DNA from: Sisyra terminalis
Taxonomy: Eukaryota > Arthropoda > Insecta > Neuroptera > Sisyridae
Length of the DNA stretch: 64,000 bases
Direction: 5' to 3'
NCBI GenBank assembly: GCA_958496175.1
Contig: OY292275.1
Coordinates: forward strand, 56,869,701-56,933,700
Shown here: positions 1-12,330 of the stretch, piece by piece
How positions within the stretch are numbered: the first letter of the stretch is position 1
Layout: every line of letters begins with the position of its first letter
Made by a program: the position numbers and the translations under genes
Notes under the pieces: model-generated
Databases searched by the model: none
Told to the model about the DNA's origin: nothing
The model's input: the letters and a program-made list of their open reading frames with translations, nothing else

Positions 1-237
1 ATTGCTATGTACTTGATTATGTGATATGCAAAATTTTGATTTATTAAATATCAGAGAACCCGGTGAACTTTGTACTACCTAAAATTGAATTGCAAAAATT
101 AATTTATATCGGAATTATTGCCACATTTTTAACTATGAAATTACTACCAATAACAATAATTATTAACAATTAAATTAATAAACATTGTATTTTACTTATT
201 TTGATTAACACCTCTTAAAACATTAAACATGTTAAAA

Positions 238-722
238 CTCATATAAATACAAAAAATCCTTAAATTCTCACCTTGTCATGAGTTTAAAGACATAAAAGAC
301 ATAAATTTATATTTCTAAACATATTTTTATTATTGAAGATTTTGTATCCCTCGAAATTGAATAATTCTTTTGGCCAATTCGACCCTAAGGTCGCTATTTG
401 TCAGGGACTGGAAGGTTACTGGGAAAGTTCCTGATTTCTTTAGTACTTCCTCAAACATAATATTAATTTTATGCACTAAATGAAGTCATTTGAAAACAAC
501 TGCTATATTTTTGAATATTGGCCAAGAATTTTTTGAAATAATTTCCTATCCCACTAATGACCGTAATGGATCTGGTAGTGGGACCAATTGGGGAAATTTT
601 ACTTTTCCACCAGCACTACATAACTCAGTAGGTTCACTGTTTTAATTAAACGCCTTACAAAATTGACAAATAGTTGTAATTTCCCCAATTGTTGTAGATT
701 ACAATAAATATTAAGTAAAATA
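238..722 (-). pseudogene. Helitron replicase N-terminal fragment, copy 1
   Basis: The minus strand encodes decayed peptide matching the region just upstream of the Rep domain in Helitron helicases. It reads ICQFCKAF, then SAGGKVKFPQLVP, then SSCFQMTSFSA, which fits the family pattern of CxxC...CC.GKv.LP...nIRkYNScFqMTSFGA. It is broken by stop codons and frameshifts. The whole segment is the reverse complement of 45091-45566, so the window holds two dispersed copies in opposite orientation. Downstream of MTSFSA both copies share a further coding-like stretch in another frame, containing KKSGTFPVTFQSL here. No Rep or helicase catalytic motif is present, so this is a dead fragment. Confidence 0.7.
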
Positions 723-2090
723 TATAATTATAAATAAATGGCAGCACTTGCAAAGTCATAAAACCAATAAATGACATACCAAATTTGTTTGTTGTCAAAT
801 ATTTTATGGTGTTAGTGCCTACTGAGCCTATTTGGCCTATTTGGCAGGTATTAATAGTTTATATAGGGATTTTTTTTTAGATTTTACTATTTTCCTTTCA
901 ACTTTTACTTATTTTTTCACCTTTTAAACCTTCCTTGCCTTATGCACATATTTCAAGCCCAGAATGAGCCAAAGTTTTGTGGTCACTTACATGCTTGCTT
1001 AAAAAACTATTGACTTTTATTTAAACTATTACTTTTCATTTTACTTTTCCAAAACATTATTTTGTTAGAAATGAAACCTTTTTGAGCTTTAATTTTGTTA
1101 ATTTTATTCTAATCTTCCTACTAAAAGAAATCTGTTCTCTCCAGATATTTAAAGTTAGAACCATTCATTTTCTTGGGAAACTTTTAGAAATGTATAAATT
1201 AGATTTTCAAAAACTAGTCCTTTTTTTTAGCTGAAGGAAGTAAAATTTAAATATCAGTAACCAACTGAAAGATTCACGAAGCCAAAGCACGTCAAAAAAG
1301 TTTCGTGGAAAATATTTATTAGTTAAATTATCCTTCTAGTCCTTCCTCTCATTCAAAAATATATTCTCTATCATGCAAGGTCATTCACTCGCCCACTTTT
1401 CTTCCAATAAAATTTCTTTCCGTGTAATTTTTCCTAAATTTTTCCACGTATTTCACGAAGCCGACACAAAAAGGTGAAATGAAACTTTCAAGGCTTTTTA
1501 TTTAGACGAAAAAAAATCGAATGAACGAAAGTTTTCCAAAAAAAAAACTGAGTAGATTGTTTTCCTTTTTTTCTGAAATATGAATTTCTATTTCCTTTTA
1601 TATATATAGTCGTACACGTAGACGTATCTTCGTTAGAGTTAGAACACTTTTCGATATCACGTTTCTTATTTTCTTATTCAAAAATGATCCCAAAGTTGCC
1701 AATTCAATTTAAGTTTTATTTTATTAGTGACAAAAATTTCTCAATCAAATCAAGTTAAGGAAATTTTCTTGGGAATGTTTCCAATCAAGTTTATTGTGAA
1801 TAACATTCTTCTGAAGACAGAGAATACCAGGATATGTAGGAAAAGTATGTTTAAAAATTTCTAAGTCTAAAACTTTTGAAATTTGATGAAAAAATTGTTT
1901 TTTTTTTCAAATTTAAAAAAAATAATTTGGAACTATGTAAAAGTAATATAGTAATCAATTAATAAATTGTAGCACATTTTTTATTTATTTTTAATCCATA
2001 AAGAGCGTAAAAGTAAGAGATAATCTGTTTTTGAATTTAAAAAAAATATATTTTGACAAAAATATCTAATCTAACAATTTACGTAATAAA
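723..2090. other. AT-rich intergenic or intronic DNA
   Basis: I see no coding sequence with family motifs and no clear repeat boundaries. The stretch is AT-rich with many short poly-T and poly-A runs. Around 1260-1650 the base composition is slightly less skewed, but no open frame or RNA fold stands out. Confidence 0.5.
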
Positions 2091-2615
2091 TAGGTTCATA
2101 AATAAGTGTACTTCTTAAAAATATTAGTTTAATAATTTACATGAAATACTTCAACTGCTAAAATTAATTTCTTTAACTCCTATCTTGTTTTCAATTTTAG
2201 AATGCCAATTGTCTTACTTCAAAAAAGCGTTTTAGCAAATACAATTTTTGTACCTAGCCAATTGTATATCATATACATATTTTATGTATGTAGTTAACAA
2301 TCATTTCATTTTCAACAGAATTAGTATCTAATACAATTTTACAAAAGTTAATTTTGGCGATATTTATAAATCAAGATTATAAATAGGTTCAAAAATAGGT
2401 TTACTTATTAAAAATATTAGTTTAATTATTTATATGAAGTATTCCAACTGATAAAATTGATTACTTTAGTTCCTATCTAGTTTTCAATTTTAAAATGCAA
2501 CTTGTCTAATTTCAAAAAAACTTCTTAGCAAATTCTATTTTAGCATGTAAACAATTATATACCATATAAATATTTTTATGTATGTAGTTAACAGTCATCT
2601 CATTTTCAAAATTTT
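2091..2615. repeat. Diverged tandem duplication, period about 293 bp
   Basis: Two consecutive units share the ordered landmarks TAGGTTCA, AAAAATATTAGTTTAAT, TTCAATTTTA and TTATGTATGTAGTTAACA. The first unit begins near 2091 and the second near 2384. Many substitutions separate them, so the duplication is old. I see no coding potential. Confidence 0.65.
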
Positions 2616-2640
2616 TATTTTTTTTTTCTATTTATTTTAT

Positions 2641-2940
2641 AATTAATAATGTCCTTGGGAACTTGGATTCAAATAATAAGACGTTATTTTTCAAATTATA
2701 TCAACGTTTCGTTGGTATTTATTTCCAACTTCTTCAGGAGAATTTTTGATATTAACATCCTCGTTGTAAATATTGGCTTTTTAACAAGATTTTTAACATC
2801 AAAAATTCTCCTGAAGAAGTTGGAAATAAATACCAACGTAACGTTGAGATAATTTGAAAAATAACGTCTTATTATTTGAATCCAAGTTCCCAAGAATATT
2901 ATTAATTATTTACTACACCATGGGTGAGAGCAACCAGGAT
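2641..2940. mobile_element. Foldback (palindromic) repeat, family A copy 1
   Basis: Two arms of roughly 105 bp are inverted around a central loop. The left arm starts at AATTAATAAT (2641) and the right arm ends at ATTATTAATT (2907). A non-palindromic tail containing ACACCATGGGTGAGAGCAAC follows to 2940. A related copy with the same tail lies at 6544-6845. Each arm contains CTGAAGA, an A, stem GTTGG/CCAAC and then GAAAC, which is a hammerhead-like core. The right arm has GTAA in place of GAAA (2838-2841). The two overlapping open frames on opposite strands here are a product of the palindrome, not genes. Assignment to Penelope-like pseudo-LTRs is inference from the core motif. Confidence 0.8.
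2707..2737 (-). ncRNA. Hammerhead-like core, family A copy 1, left arm
   Basis: Read on the minus strand: CTGAAGA (2737-2731), an extra A, GTTGG, a 9-nt loop, CCAAC, then GAAA (2710-2707). The catalytic-core bases of the hammerhead consensus CTGANGA...GAAA are present. One extra nucleotide lies between CTGANGA and stem II, so activity is uncertain. Confidence 0.4.
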
Positions 2941-3512
2941 TTTATAATTAATTTTTAAATAAATCGGTTTTTGGCTCTCCAGAAAAATTTACAAAAATGA
3001 AGTTAGACTATTTGCTAATTACAATTACGTCGATTGATCAAGATAAATATATTTATCTTAAAATATAATTTAAGCTCGTTAAATGACGAGGAATTTGTTA
3101 AAAATTCAATAGGCAATAGTGTAGGTGAGTAATTATAGTGCGAAATTTTAATATTTAATCAGTAATGATTTATGTGAGTAACATTTATTGGTTGTAAAGG
3201 TAATTCATGAATTATTAATGCAAGTGAAGACACTGATCTCGCAAATGATGTTTGTTGAGCCTCTCGCAATGTTTTTGGCTCCCATTGTTATTTATGAATG
3301 TATAAATAACTTAACACCGAAATATACTTAGAAACGAAACGTGGCGCTCGTAGCATCCGCAGTGCAGACTTCTCTGGGTCCTGTCTGAAATTGTACAGCA
3401 AATTAAAAATGTACAAACCTCAAAATAGCTAGGGACCAAAGTCTCACCCCAGCAGAGTGTTGAAACGTACGCATTGCCGTGTCAGATGAATACATTTATC
3501 CGCAATTGTGCG

Positions 3513-3535
3513 ATATATATATATATATATATATA
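3513..3535. repeat. (AT)n microsatellite
   Basis: About eleven uninterrupted AT dinucleotides. They account for the tyrosine/isoleucine-rich open frame that overlaps them. Confidence 0.95.
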
Positions 3536-3840
3536 GATATCCATATATACTGTGTAAGCCCAAAGAACCGCCACTTTCATTTTTATTATTAAACTTATCT
3601 GCTTTGTGTAAGTTTTACACACAAAGTGGAATATTTAATATAAGCCCAGTTAACCTTATCGTAAATTATATCTACCACTGCTCAAACGAATGACGTGCTC
3701 GAGCTTTGAGCTTTCCATTTTCTTATTAGCAAACCTCGTGTGTGCTATGTGCGAGTGAAACTCATTTATTTTGTTTATAAAACTGCGCCAAATAACATGT
3801 TGCAGCTTACTAAAGCTCTTCCCATTTTAATGTTTTATTC

Positions 3841-3859
3841 AAAAAAAAAAAAAAAAAAA
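3841..3859 (+). repeat. Poly-A run of 19
   Basis: Nineteen consecutive A residues follow a tract that ends TTTTATTC. It could be the tail of an old retroposed sequence, but I see no recognisable element upstream. Confidence 0.9.
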
Positions 3860-6543
3860 CAAACGTGAAAAAAACATCTCTATAATGTTGCTAATTGAAA
3901 CAGAACTTGCTCGTTTTTGTTGCTTTTTTTCAACTCTGTACAAAAGACTGCGTTATGTGTTTAAGTCATTTATGTTTTATTATTATATTAGTCTTTTAAT
4001 TTCAAGTAAATCAATAATTTATAATCACATGGTTATTTTATTTCAATTATGAACTATCATATATCTAATGCAGAAAGTTTTGTATGTGTTTTAATATTTT
4101 CAAAAATAATCAAAAATAAATGATAAAAATATAATAATATCAAGTTAATTTTTTAAATCTAAATTTTCTAAATTTAGAGAAAGAACATTTTATTCTCTTT
4201 TTTTATCAAAATATCAGTTTCAAAATGAGATACGTTATTTTTATTTTTTTTATTTTAAGAAAGTGTAATGTACCTAATGTAGAGCTTTTACCACTTATTG
4301 CTGTGCAAAATGTTTTTTTTTTAAATTAACTTCGCTCATCATTTTTGTGATCATTAAACCATTTTTCTAAATTAAAAAAAATTATAAGTTTTTTTCTTGA
4401 TTAAACTGTCTTTCAATGGAAATTTTACACCAAAACTTTGTATTGTAAGTTATTATTTTATATGTGAATAGGGAAGTAGAATTTATCATTGAAAAATAAA
4501 ACATTTTTGTGACTTGTAAGAGTAAATTTGAAGACATAAAACAAAATATAATTGGTTATCAATATCGCTGTGTATTTGATGACTTTATACTTTTTTGGAA
4601 AATTCTGCTATATCTTGTACCATTTTCATTGAAAATGGTGGACAGATAATGCAATAGATAGTGCAATGACGAGTTAACTCGTCATCGGTTAACAATGTTT
4701 GGTTATGAAAACTGGTCAACATAGTGTTAAAATCAAAGAAAGTGCTTAAAATAAGACCATTTGGTTATCTTTCTTTCGCTAAGCAAAATACCTAGATATG
4801 TAAGATATTGCTGATATCAAGACCAATTTGGGGAATTTAAGTAAAAACAATTCATAACATGACAGAAGGTCAACTTAAATTTATTTCTGATACAGATCTG
4901 ACCAATTAAAACTATAAAAGAAGCAAATTTTGGGTGCATAGTAGTAATATCTCTTAAGAAAAGCCGACAGAACAATGAAGAAGAAGAATATTCTAAATCC
5001 ATCTCGCTCCTTTGATTCTTATATCGTTCTTAAGGAACGTTAAAGAATTTTTCCAACCAAGACATTGGAGTATCAAGCGATTTTAGGTATCTCATAAATG
5101 GAATATATTTTCAAATTTATATAGTAATATTTATCTTCCAGACCAAATTTTATCCAAAGGATAGAGAAAACATGGGTATTTTCACCTAAAAATAGTGATA
5201 TGTGTAGGATAAAAGATGAAGGATTTGTCGAACGAATAAATATTTATCTGTTAATTAAGTACCCAAAGGAGATAACCTTTCTATTCATGAGTTAAAATGC
5301 CAACCCTTAGTGCGTTTGCAGTCCTGTAGAAATCGAGAAAATTAGTTTTGATTCATAAATTTAAAAAAACGGAAAGTTTTTAGAACCTTTTTAATGAAAA
5401 ATTTTAAATTCAAGTTCCCTATCGGTTTTTGTATTATTTTTTGTTATAACGTTCATTTGCCTATTTAAAACAATCAAGAAGAGCTTTGAAAGCTTGTATT
5501 TAATATTCTTTGATATTTTTTTTTTTTGAAATAAAGAAAATGTATGTTATATTATGTTCACTATAAAACAAATAAATAATGAAATGAAAACTGTAACAAG
5601 TTTTGGTAGATAATTAGAATTGTTAAGACAGGTATTATTAAAACTAAGAGGTTTAGGGCTTTGAATTTTTCATATTTGAATATTAAAATAGCTTAAAAAA
5701 AATAATGATAGTTGAATATAAATGAATGTATTGTTTCCCTCGTATAATTTCAGAAGTGTTCCAAAACTTGTCTCAAAAGAATATATAAGGGGGAAAAATG
5801 AAAAGTATTAATTAAACAAATAAGTGCTTGAAAAATGAAAAGAACGAAGAAAAAGTTATTATATTTACTTTTTTTTTCAACGTGAAAAATTTAATACAAT
5901 AGACTTTGAGCAGACCAAATGATGGCTTTTTTTTCGTTGTTGTTGGATATTTATTTTCGTCTCGATTACAATGTACAAAATAAAACGCTTTTGCTAAATT
6001 TCCACATGGATGCATATTAAATTTATTTTAGAGAAAATCCATTCTCGTGTGACCTGCTGAATATCGCAAGGTCACACTCGCTTAGGCCAGCATAATCTTC
6101 GTTTTAGTCTTCACAAAGCTTGTTATCTCACTATTTATTAAAGATTTCAACTTAATGAAAACTCAAACCAATTTACAAAGCTTGCAGCTTTAAAACTTAA
6201 AGATCTGCAGGAATTAATATAAAACGATATTAGGTCGGTACGGTGGAAGATGCAGTTTGAGCTTGAGCTTGAGCTTAGACATAGCTCGTTTTTCAAAATT
6301 AAATAAACCGGTTAAGTGATGGCCGTGGTCACTAAACTCATGTACTGGCGAGAATTTAATTAAATCATTTTAATTTAGTATGCCATATGTGGGAAGTTCA
6401 CATGGCAATGTCATAAAGGAATTTGTTCCGTGGGGAATTTTTGAAATCAAATGTAATGAATTCTATTGGTATAAGTTGTACACTGCACAAAATATAATCG
6501 CTTGTATTTGTTTGAATATGCCTCCCAAAAATTATTACTTAAT
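3860..6543. other. AT-rich gene-free DNA
   Basis: No frame carries recognisable domain motifs. The tract is uniformly AT-rich with simple poly-A and poly-T stretches. An island near 6240-6330 includes the short tandem GAGCTT motif (GAGCTTGAGCTTGAGCTT). I see no RNA gene. Confidence 0.5.
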
Positions 6544-6609
6544 AATTAATAATGTTCTTGGGAACTTGGATTTAAATAATAAAATGTTATTTTTCAAATT
6601 ATCTCAACG

Positions 6610-6640
6610 TTTCGTTGGTATTTATTTCCAACTTCTTCAG
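6610..6640 (-). ncRNA. Hammerhead-like core, family A copy 2, left arm
   Basis: Minus strand: CTGAAGA (6640-6634), extra A, stem II GTTGG/CCAAC with a 9-nt loop, then GAAA (6613-6610). This is the mirror of the core at 6714-6744. Confidence 0.4.
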
Positions 6641-6713
6641 GAGAATTTTTGATGTTAAAAATCTTGTTTAAAAGTCAATATTTACAACGAGGATGTTAAC
6701 ATCAAAAATTCTC

Positions 6714-6744
6714 CTGAAGAAGTTGGAAATAAATACCAACGAAA
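6714..6744 (+). ncRNA. Hammerhead-like core, family A copy 2, right arm
   Basis: Plus strand: CTGAAGA (6714-6720), extra A, stem II GTTGG/CCAAC, then GAAA (6741-6744) followed by CGTTGAG. Because the arm is palindromic, CTCAACG upstream could serve as the partner strand of stem III. Confidence 0.4.
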
Positions 6745-6845
6745 CGTTGAGATAATTTGAAAAATAACGTCTTATTATTTAAATCCAAGTTCCCAAGAAC
6801 ATTATTAATTTTTTACCACACCATGGATGAGAGCAACCAGGAATT

Positions 6846-8485
6846 ATTACTTAATAATTTCCTTTAAAAAACAGGTCAAAATAAGTGTTACATTTTTGCT
6901 ACGAAGTTCTGAGTACCCTTAAAAAGTGACCCTTATAAATAAGAAGTTAAAAGTTAAACCCATTTCAACCCCAATTTTTAATTCATTCTCGTTTTTTTTT
7001 CGTGCATCTTTTATCAAGTGCATAATGAAATTTGACGCAATAATTAAAAATTCACATAATACCCGCGTAATGAATTACCAGACTATTTATTTCCACATAA
7101 AATTAAATTAAAAATGGTCATATGATTCTTTTTGCTCGATCTGGGAAGTGTAATGTAGTCTACTCGCATATTATACTATATATATATGTATGGTAAATTA
7201 CAAGTATAAACTCGATGGGGTGGTAGGTAGGTACATGAACATATATCCCTCTATCTATATTCCACAATTTATTCAAACGTACATCGTAATAGCGTTAACT
7301 GCAAATTAGTTATGTGCTGCTTGCCAATCTTCTAACATTCTCAACGTACACCCACTGTAGTGTGTTTTATATTAAATACTCAACCCTATCAAGTCGTTAA
7401 ATTTAAAATTTAAATGGTTATTAACTAACGGGGTTGTTAACTAGAAATGTAGAATTAATAAAATTACACGTGGAACGTATTTGCGTTTGAAATTAATGAA
7501 AGAGATCCGGGGAAAAAATGACCGACAAAATGTAGAAGTTCTGTTATCACTGGCTTTGTAAAAATCAAAACTTATTCTGCCTAATAAAAATATTTGATAA
7601 AATTGAACCCAATATTTGTATTCTAGTTCTGAGAAATTAATTTCTGGCAATAGATTTAAGAAACTTTAACAAGTTACTTGAAGTTAAAAAATATTGATAA
7701 CAAATTCTGATTTTATTATTTGAGCGAAGCTCATTTGAAATTACCAAATGGCAAAAAAATTCTCTTTGTCAAAGTTTTACGTTTCACATTTCCAATATAA
7801 CAACAAAAAAAAATCAATCAATTAAGAGAAAAATATTGTAATAATTCATAGTCTTTTCGTTCCGTTATTAATAATTAATCTGTATGGTAATGAAAAAGAA
7901 CAAAAGCGACTGTTTCCAGTCGCTTATTTGTACTGTTATTTACTTTAAATATTCTTTTTCTTTTATGGACACGTGCTGCTGTAATGGTTATGAGTTATTA
8001 AAAAAGTTTTTCGTTACAAAAAGATAATAAAGAGAATAGTTTCAAATGGAAAATTTAATTACTTACAATAAGTACGATGCGAGAAAACATTACTATTTTA
8101 TTTCATTTAAATCAATAACTTTTTTTATTAGCGTTAAACGTACAATGAGGTGCAATATACAGGGTGGTGGTAAAGAACTTGCACTGTTTTAAAAAGGGTA
8201 TGAAAAGTTGAGTTTTATATTTTAAATACTGAAATCAATTGGAATTAATTAAATACAATTTATGTTTTACATTTTTATGGATACCAAAATTTATTGGTTA
8301 CAACATCTTGATAGACAAAGATCTATAGTTCTAACCATAAAACCATAAAAAATGAGATCCAGAAAGTTAGTCACAAGAAATTGAAACCATTGGAAAACCA
8401 CAATCCTGCATTTGCATGACTTGAATATAAATAATATAGAAACTAAAAAAGGTAGCAGATTTTGATCGATGATTTATTATCTAGA
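6846..8485. other. AT-rich gene-free DNA
   Basis: No supported gene. A less AT-skewed patch lies at 7130-7340 and contains a short TATATATATG run. No repeat boundaries were found. Confidence 0.5.
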
Positions 8486-8493
8486 TTTTAGAC

Positions 8494-8782
8494 AAGCGGT
8501 TCCCAATTTTAGGCTTAGCTAAACGTTGTCTAGGGGTACAAAAAATTTAGTTCATATTTCAAATTTGCGTTTATCAAAAAATATGAATATTCCACCTATT
8601 TTCATAATAAACAAGCGGGGAAAAACATTCTTGGCAATATTGCTGAGGTCATTCGAAGAATTTTGCCACAGATCAATGGCAATGACGTTTGCCGTTTCCA
8701 GTGGTTTCAATTTGAAGGGATACTAGACTAAAGAAACGAATAGTTACGAAGTAAGGTAATGATAAAAGGTTGGAAACCACTG
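8494..8782. mobile_element. hAT-like MITE, 289 bp
   Basis: The left end reads AAGCGGTTCCCAA and the right end reads TTGGAAACCACTG, an imperfect inverted pair of the CAGNGGTTCCCAACC type seen in hAT elements. The flanks are TTTTAGAC (8486-8493) and TTTTTGAC (8783-8790), an 8-bp target duplication with one mismatch, which is the hAT length. The interior has no transposase. Confidence 0.65.
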
Positions 8783-9360
8783 TTTTTGACCAGTGCTTCG
8801 AAAATTTGGAGGTAAAGCTCCCTTGGGAGTATTGGACCTCTTGTCAGGGAGCTTTGAAATACTTCTGTAATTATAATTAATGGTACATTAAATAAAATAA
8901 TGTGGGGTATTAAAGTCTAAGGTCGAATTTTTTAAAGATTTTTGAATATAAAACACTTAAAAATAAAAGAAATTAATGAATTAAAATCAAATTCAGTAAG
9001 AATAAGTTAAGCAATACACAAACATCTTATGATAGCTCATAGCTAGGCTTCAATACAGAAAGTTTTTAGCCAATGAGATTGCGAGATTTAAAGATTTTCA
9101 TTTGTTTTGATTGTTGAAATTTTAAAAATTTAGCAAAACCACTCCCATATATTCAATGCCATTGTACATAATGCGATACATATACATAAAGGAATGATTT
9201 GTGCATTGACGTCATTTGATGCCTATCGTTACCTATATTATAATAAAAAAGTTAGATTTATAAAGTAATATAGAATGAATAGAAAAAATCTTTAAATTAA
9301 TTAAACTTTGTTATAGGAAAAAAATTACATTAAAATTAAATGAAATAGTTATTGAAAATA

Positions 9361-9985
9361 ATTGTCTGATAAAATCTTCATGTGGGATTACCCACGTGTG
9401 TTCCAGTACTATGCAGGTGCTTTTTTAATTCGCAATAACTGGTTATTAGATCTATCACCACTCTGACTCGTTTTTGTTTTTGTATGATTAAATACTAAGT
9501 ATTTTAGTAATAAGGTTCAGGGATTCTCAGGTTTTCCTAGATGGTGGTGTTTTTTCATATTATGCGACGATTTTTATAAACCCAAAATCGTTTGTTGAAA
9601 ACCGCAAAATAAATCGTAAGAAAATATTTATTTGGAATAAAAAGCTGCATTCCAACGGAATGAATATTAGCAGTTTTACCCTTTATTTGACAAAATCTGT
9701 AAGTTGGATTACCTACATATACTTCAGTTGTACACAGGTGTTTTCATCTATGGTTGGTTGGTTATTAGCCTTGTTAGCCCTCTGATTAATTTTCTTGGGA
9801 AATTAGGAGTTCATTAGTTAGGTTCAGATATAGTTTTCCCTATCTTTTTACTTTATTTTTGACTCGTGGTACTTATATAGAGTTGAGGTGTTCTATGTAG
9901 AACAGCCATTTTAAAAATCCAAAATTTTACGTTAAAAAGAGCAAAATCAATCGTTGGAAAGTTTCAATTTGGAATTGGATAGATT
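9361..9985. repeat. Old tandem duplication, period about 310 bp
   Basis: Units at about 9361-9655 and 9672-9985 share ordered landmarks. These are a GGATTACC with CAGGTG context, GGTTATTAG, TAAGGTTCAG versus TTAGGTTCAG, and CCAAAATCGTTTGTTGAAA versus AAAATCAATCGTTGGAAA. Divergence is high. Confidence 0.45.
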
Positions 9986-10091
9986 AAGTTAGATCTTAGT
10001 CGTACAAAATTGATTTAAGATTAAAAAGTTAAGGTTCGTTAAGTAGAATAATAAGTAGGAATCTAGAGCCATAACTAAAGACAATCATTAC

Positions 10092-10243
10092 CAAGGTTTA
10101 TAAATTACACAGGTTGCCCCATTAGAAAAAAAATGACGTCATACGAAGAATTTTGAAATTTGAATCAGTCAGAAGATATATACGAATTTCTTCTGGAAAC
10201 GTCACGTAGCGCATGAGGCCACCTGTGTATTTTATAAACCTTG
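10092..10243. mobile_element. 152-bp MITE with 9-bp target duplication
   Basis: The termini are CAAGGTTTATAAATTACAC on the left and GTGTATTTTATAAACCTTG on the right, near-perfect inverted repeats that extend into CAGGTNGCC. The flanks are AATCATTAC (10083-10091) and AATCATTAC (10244-10252), an exact 9-bp target duplication. This length is typical of Mutator-like elements, but no transposase or internal motif supports a family call. The interior contains a TGACGTCA palindrome. Confidence 0.8.
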
Positions 10244-10429
10244 AATCATTACCTGGTACCACTGTTTAAAAATAATTGATTCTTGAACATAAATTAACAT
10301 TTAACTAGCATTTTAAGTACATCTTTTATAATTTTTCATAGAATATTTTCAAATATCTCCAAAACTTCTAAATAATTTTTTACTTTAAATAGTTTTCAAT
10401 GTTAAATTTGCCTCCACAAACCCTTTTTG

Positions 10430-11348
10430 AGGTTTGGTAACCATCTTTTTTCTCTTCTTATTAGGACTGTATCCAGTTAGGTTCAGCTAATATTGCCTCC
10501 TAGAGTAGTAATGAACAACTGTCTTTCTATTGTTGTGGAGGCCTACTCAGTGGTCTTCTAGTTTTAGGTCATTGAGTTTTGGCTCATTTTACTATATGAT
10601 TTGAATTCTGGATTCTGCCCAAATGGTCTCTTCAATACCATCGTTAGAATCTAATCCACCTTACAATATCCCGTATTTCTACTTCTTCTTTAATGAAGTC
10701 GCTTCGCATAATGTCTCTTAACCTTTTAAACGCCATAATATGGTGATCCTAAGTACGTATTGTACGCCGCAGTAAAACAAAGAATCGTAAATCATACAAT
10801 ATCTCAATGTTTATTTGATATTCAATTGTATTGTGACAAGGTTATTATAATTGTTTATTAATTTCAAGAGATGTCACTAATAGTCTTATGTGTGAAGAAT
10901 ACACACATTTAATTTTCATACTACCATACCTATATATAGATATAATACAGCATGTATAAGTTACGATATCACCGGTGATACGTTGGCGGCCGTTGGGTTA
11001 AAGCTTTGTCCCCTAATATTCCAATTATTCCTTAATATTTTCTTTTGTCCTATCCTGAGCTATTTTTTTAAATTGAAGAAATATCAACTCTTGACCCAAT
11101 GGCGTAGATCTAAGGCAGATTTTGTAGATCTTTTCTTTACTTTTTGCCGACAAAACTTTGTTTTTCCAGTTAAGATCATGAAGGGAGCCTCCAACTTGTG
11201 TAGTTTTATTAACTGGCGAATGAAATTCATCTTTTAAGTTTCCAGAATTGGAAATACTTATCCCTTTATAGTTGAATTTCATCCCCTGTGGATTGATGTA
11301 GTGAAAATTTATTTTGCTTCTAAAAGGTTCTTTGGATATAACCAACAC
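10430..11348 (-). pseudogene. LINE reverse transcriptase C-terminal fragment
   Basis: Reading down the minus strand from 11348, the peptide contains FNYKGISISNSGNL, VNKTTQVGGSLHDLNWKNK and SKEKIYKICLRS. These match the thumb region of non-LTR retrotransposon ORF2 proteins (FNYLGvelS...NKAnraAGsLnd.IWRNK...sKsRIYKt.iRP). The more downstream part (about 10740-10430) gives LRDIMRSDFIKEE, DIVRWIRF and RPLSRPP, resembling the family's C-terminal tail. The two parts are separated by roughly 200 bp more than expected, so a later insertion probably lies near 10760-10980. Frameshifts and stops show it is dead. I cannot fix the clade. Confidence 0.6.
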
Positions 11349-11519
11349 CTAAGTTATTTTGGCAAACTAAACCACAGAATTTTTTTGCAGTTAATTTACA
11401 TTTTTGTAGCAGTAGAGTAGACTGACTAAATTTTCTGTTACCTGAACTGCATCGCCTGGATAACTAAGAATCTGCAAAGAACTATTTCCCAAATTGTAAC
11501 CGACAATTGTACCGCATCG

Positions 11520-12330
11520 TAATCCAATAGTAAAAACGTAATTTTCCTAACGTTTTTCTTTAAATTAAGCTGTCTATAATGAAAAATTTATAAAATTTTA
11601 TGATTCATTGTACAAAAGCCACTATACAATGAAGCAGAAAAGCTCCCTAAAAATGTGATCAACAAATTATTATACATTTAAACTTATAATATTTTCCAAA
11701 CGTCTGTATAAAAAAGGATCTTCATAAAATAAATTTCTATTTTGTTACCGTTTATTACTTCGAAAATCAATTGTAAAAATCTAATTTTATAAATTCTTAT
11801 TTTTTATAAGTTTTCCTTTAAACTAGACTGTTCATAATAGAGTTTAAACAATTTTTTATTGTAATTAATTGAACTAAAGCCGTTATACAATAAAGCAGAA
11901 AATTTCCCAGAAAATATAATCGCCAAATTATACATTCAAACCTAAAATATTTTCCAAAAATTGTTTAAAAAATATGATAATTTTATTTATTTAATTGATC
12001 TTGATGATCACTAATCACAAAAATAATACAATTTTGCATTGTATCAGACAAAATTTATTAAAAATATATATTTTTGGGTTACTATTTTATTCTAAGATAA
12101 AACAGTATTGGTTCAACAATCATTATTTCTAACAGGAAAGCTTTCACCATCTTTTCCCAGAAAATCTAAAGATTGTAAAAATTTAAGCTTCAATTTCTTA
12201 AAATTAATCACTTCGAAAGACATATTCATAAAAATGCATAGGAAAGATAAATTATTTCAATTAAAAATAGCGAAGACACTTCTGAAACATTCTGTACATT
12301 TAAATATAAAATATTATAACTAAAAATGAT
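11520..12330. repeat. Old tandem repeats, unit about 250-300 bp
   Basis: At least two units (about 11520-11740 and 11770-11985) share the ordered landmarks GTAAAAA..TAATTTT, TATACAATGAAGCAGAAAA versus TATACAATAAAGCAGAAAA, and AATATTTTCCAAA. A third, weaker unit at about 12110-12330 shares TTCCCAGAAAAT and TACATTTAAATATAAAATATT. No coding capacity is visible. Confidence 0.5.

Larger units (their letters stand above)
6544..6845. mobile_element. Foldback (palindromic) repeat, family A copy 2
   Basis: This has the same arms as the 2641-2940 copy, from AATTAATAAT (6544) to ATTATTAATT (6810), and the same right-hand tail with ACACCATGGATGAGAGCAAC. Its central loop is the reverse complement of the loop in copy 1, although the tail stays on the same side. 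Both arms keep an intact CTGAAGA...GTTGG/CCAAC...GAAAC core. Confidence 0.8.

Noticed and set aside
2649..2893. Two mirror-image open frames of 65-67 codons as genes
   Set aside because: They encode almost the same peptide on opposite strands because the DNA is a palindrome, and neither has gene context.
3508..3693. Tyrosine/isoleucine-rich open frame
   Set aside because: It is the translation of an AT microsatellite and lacks an ATG-anchored, conserved frame.
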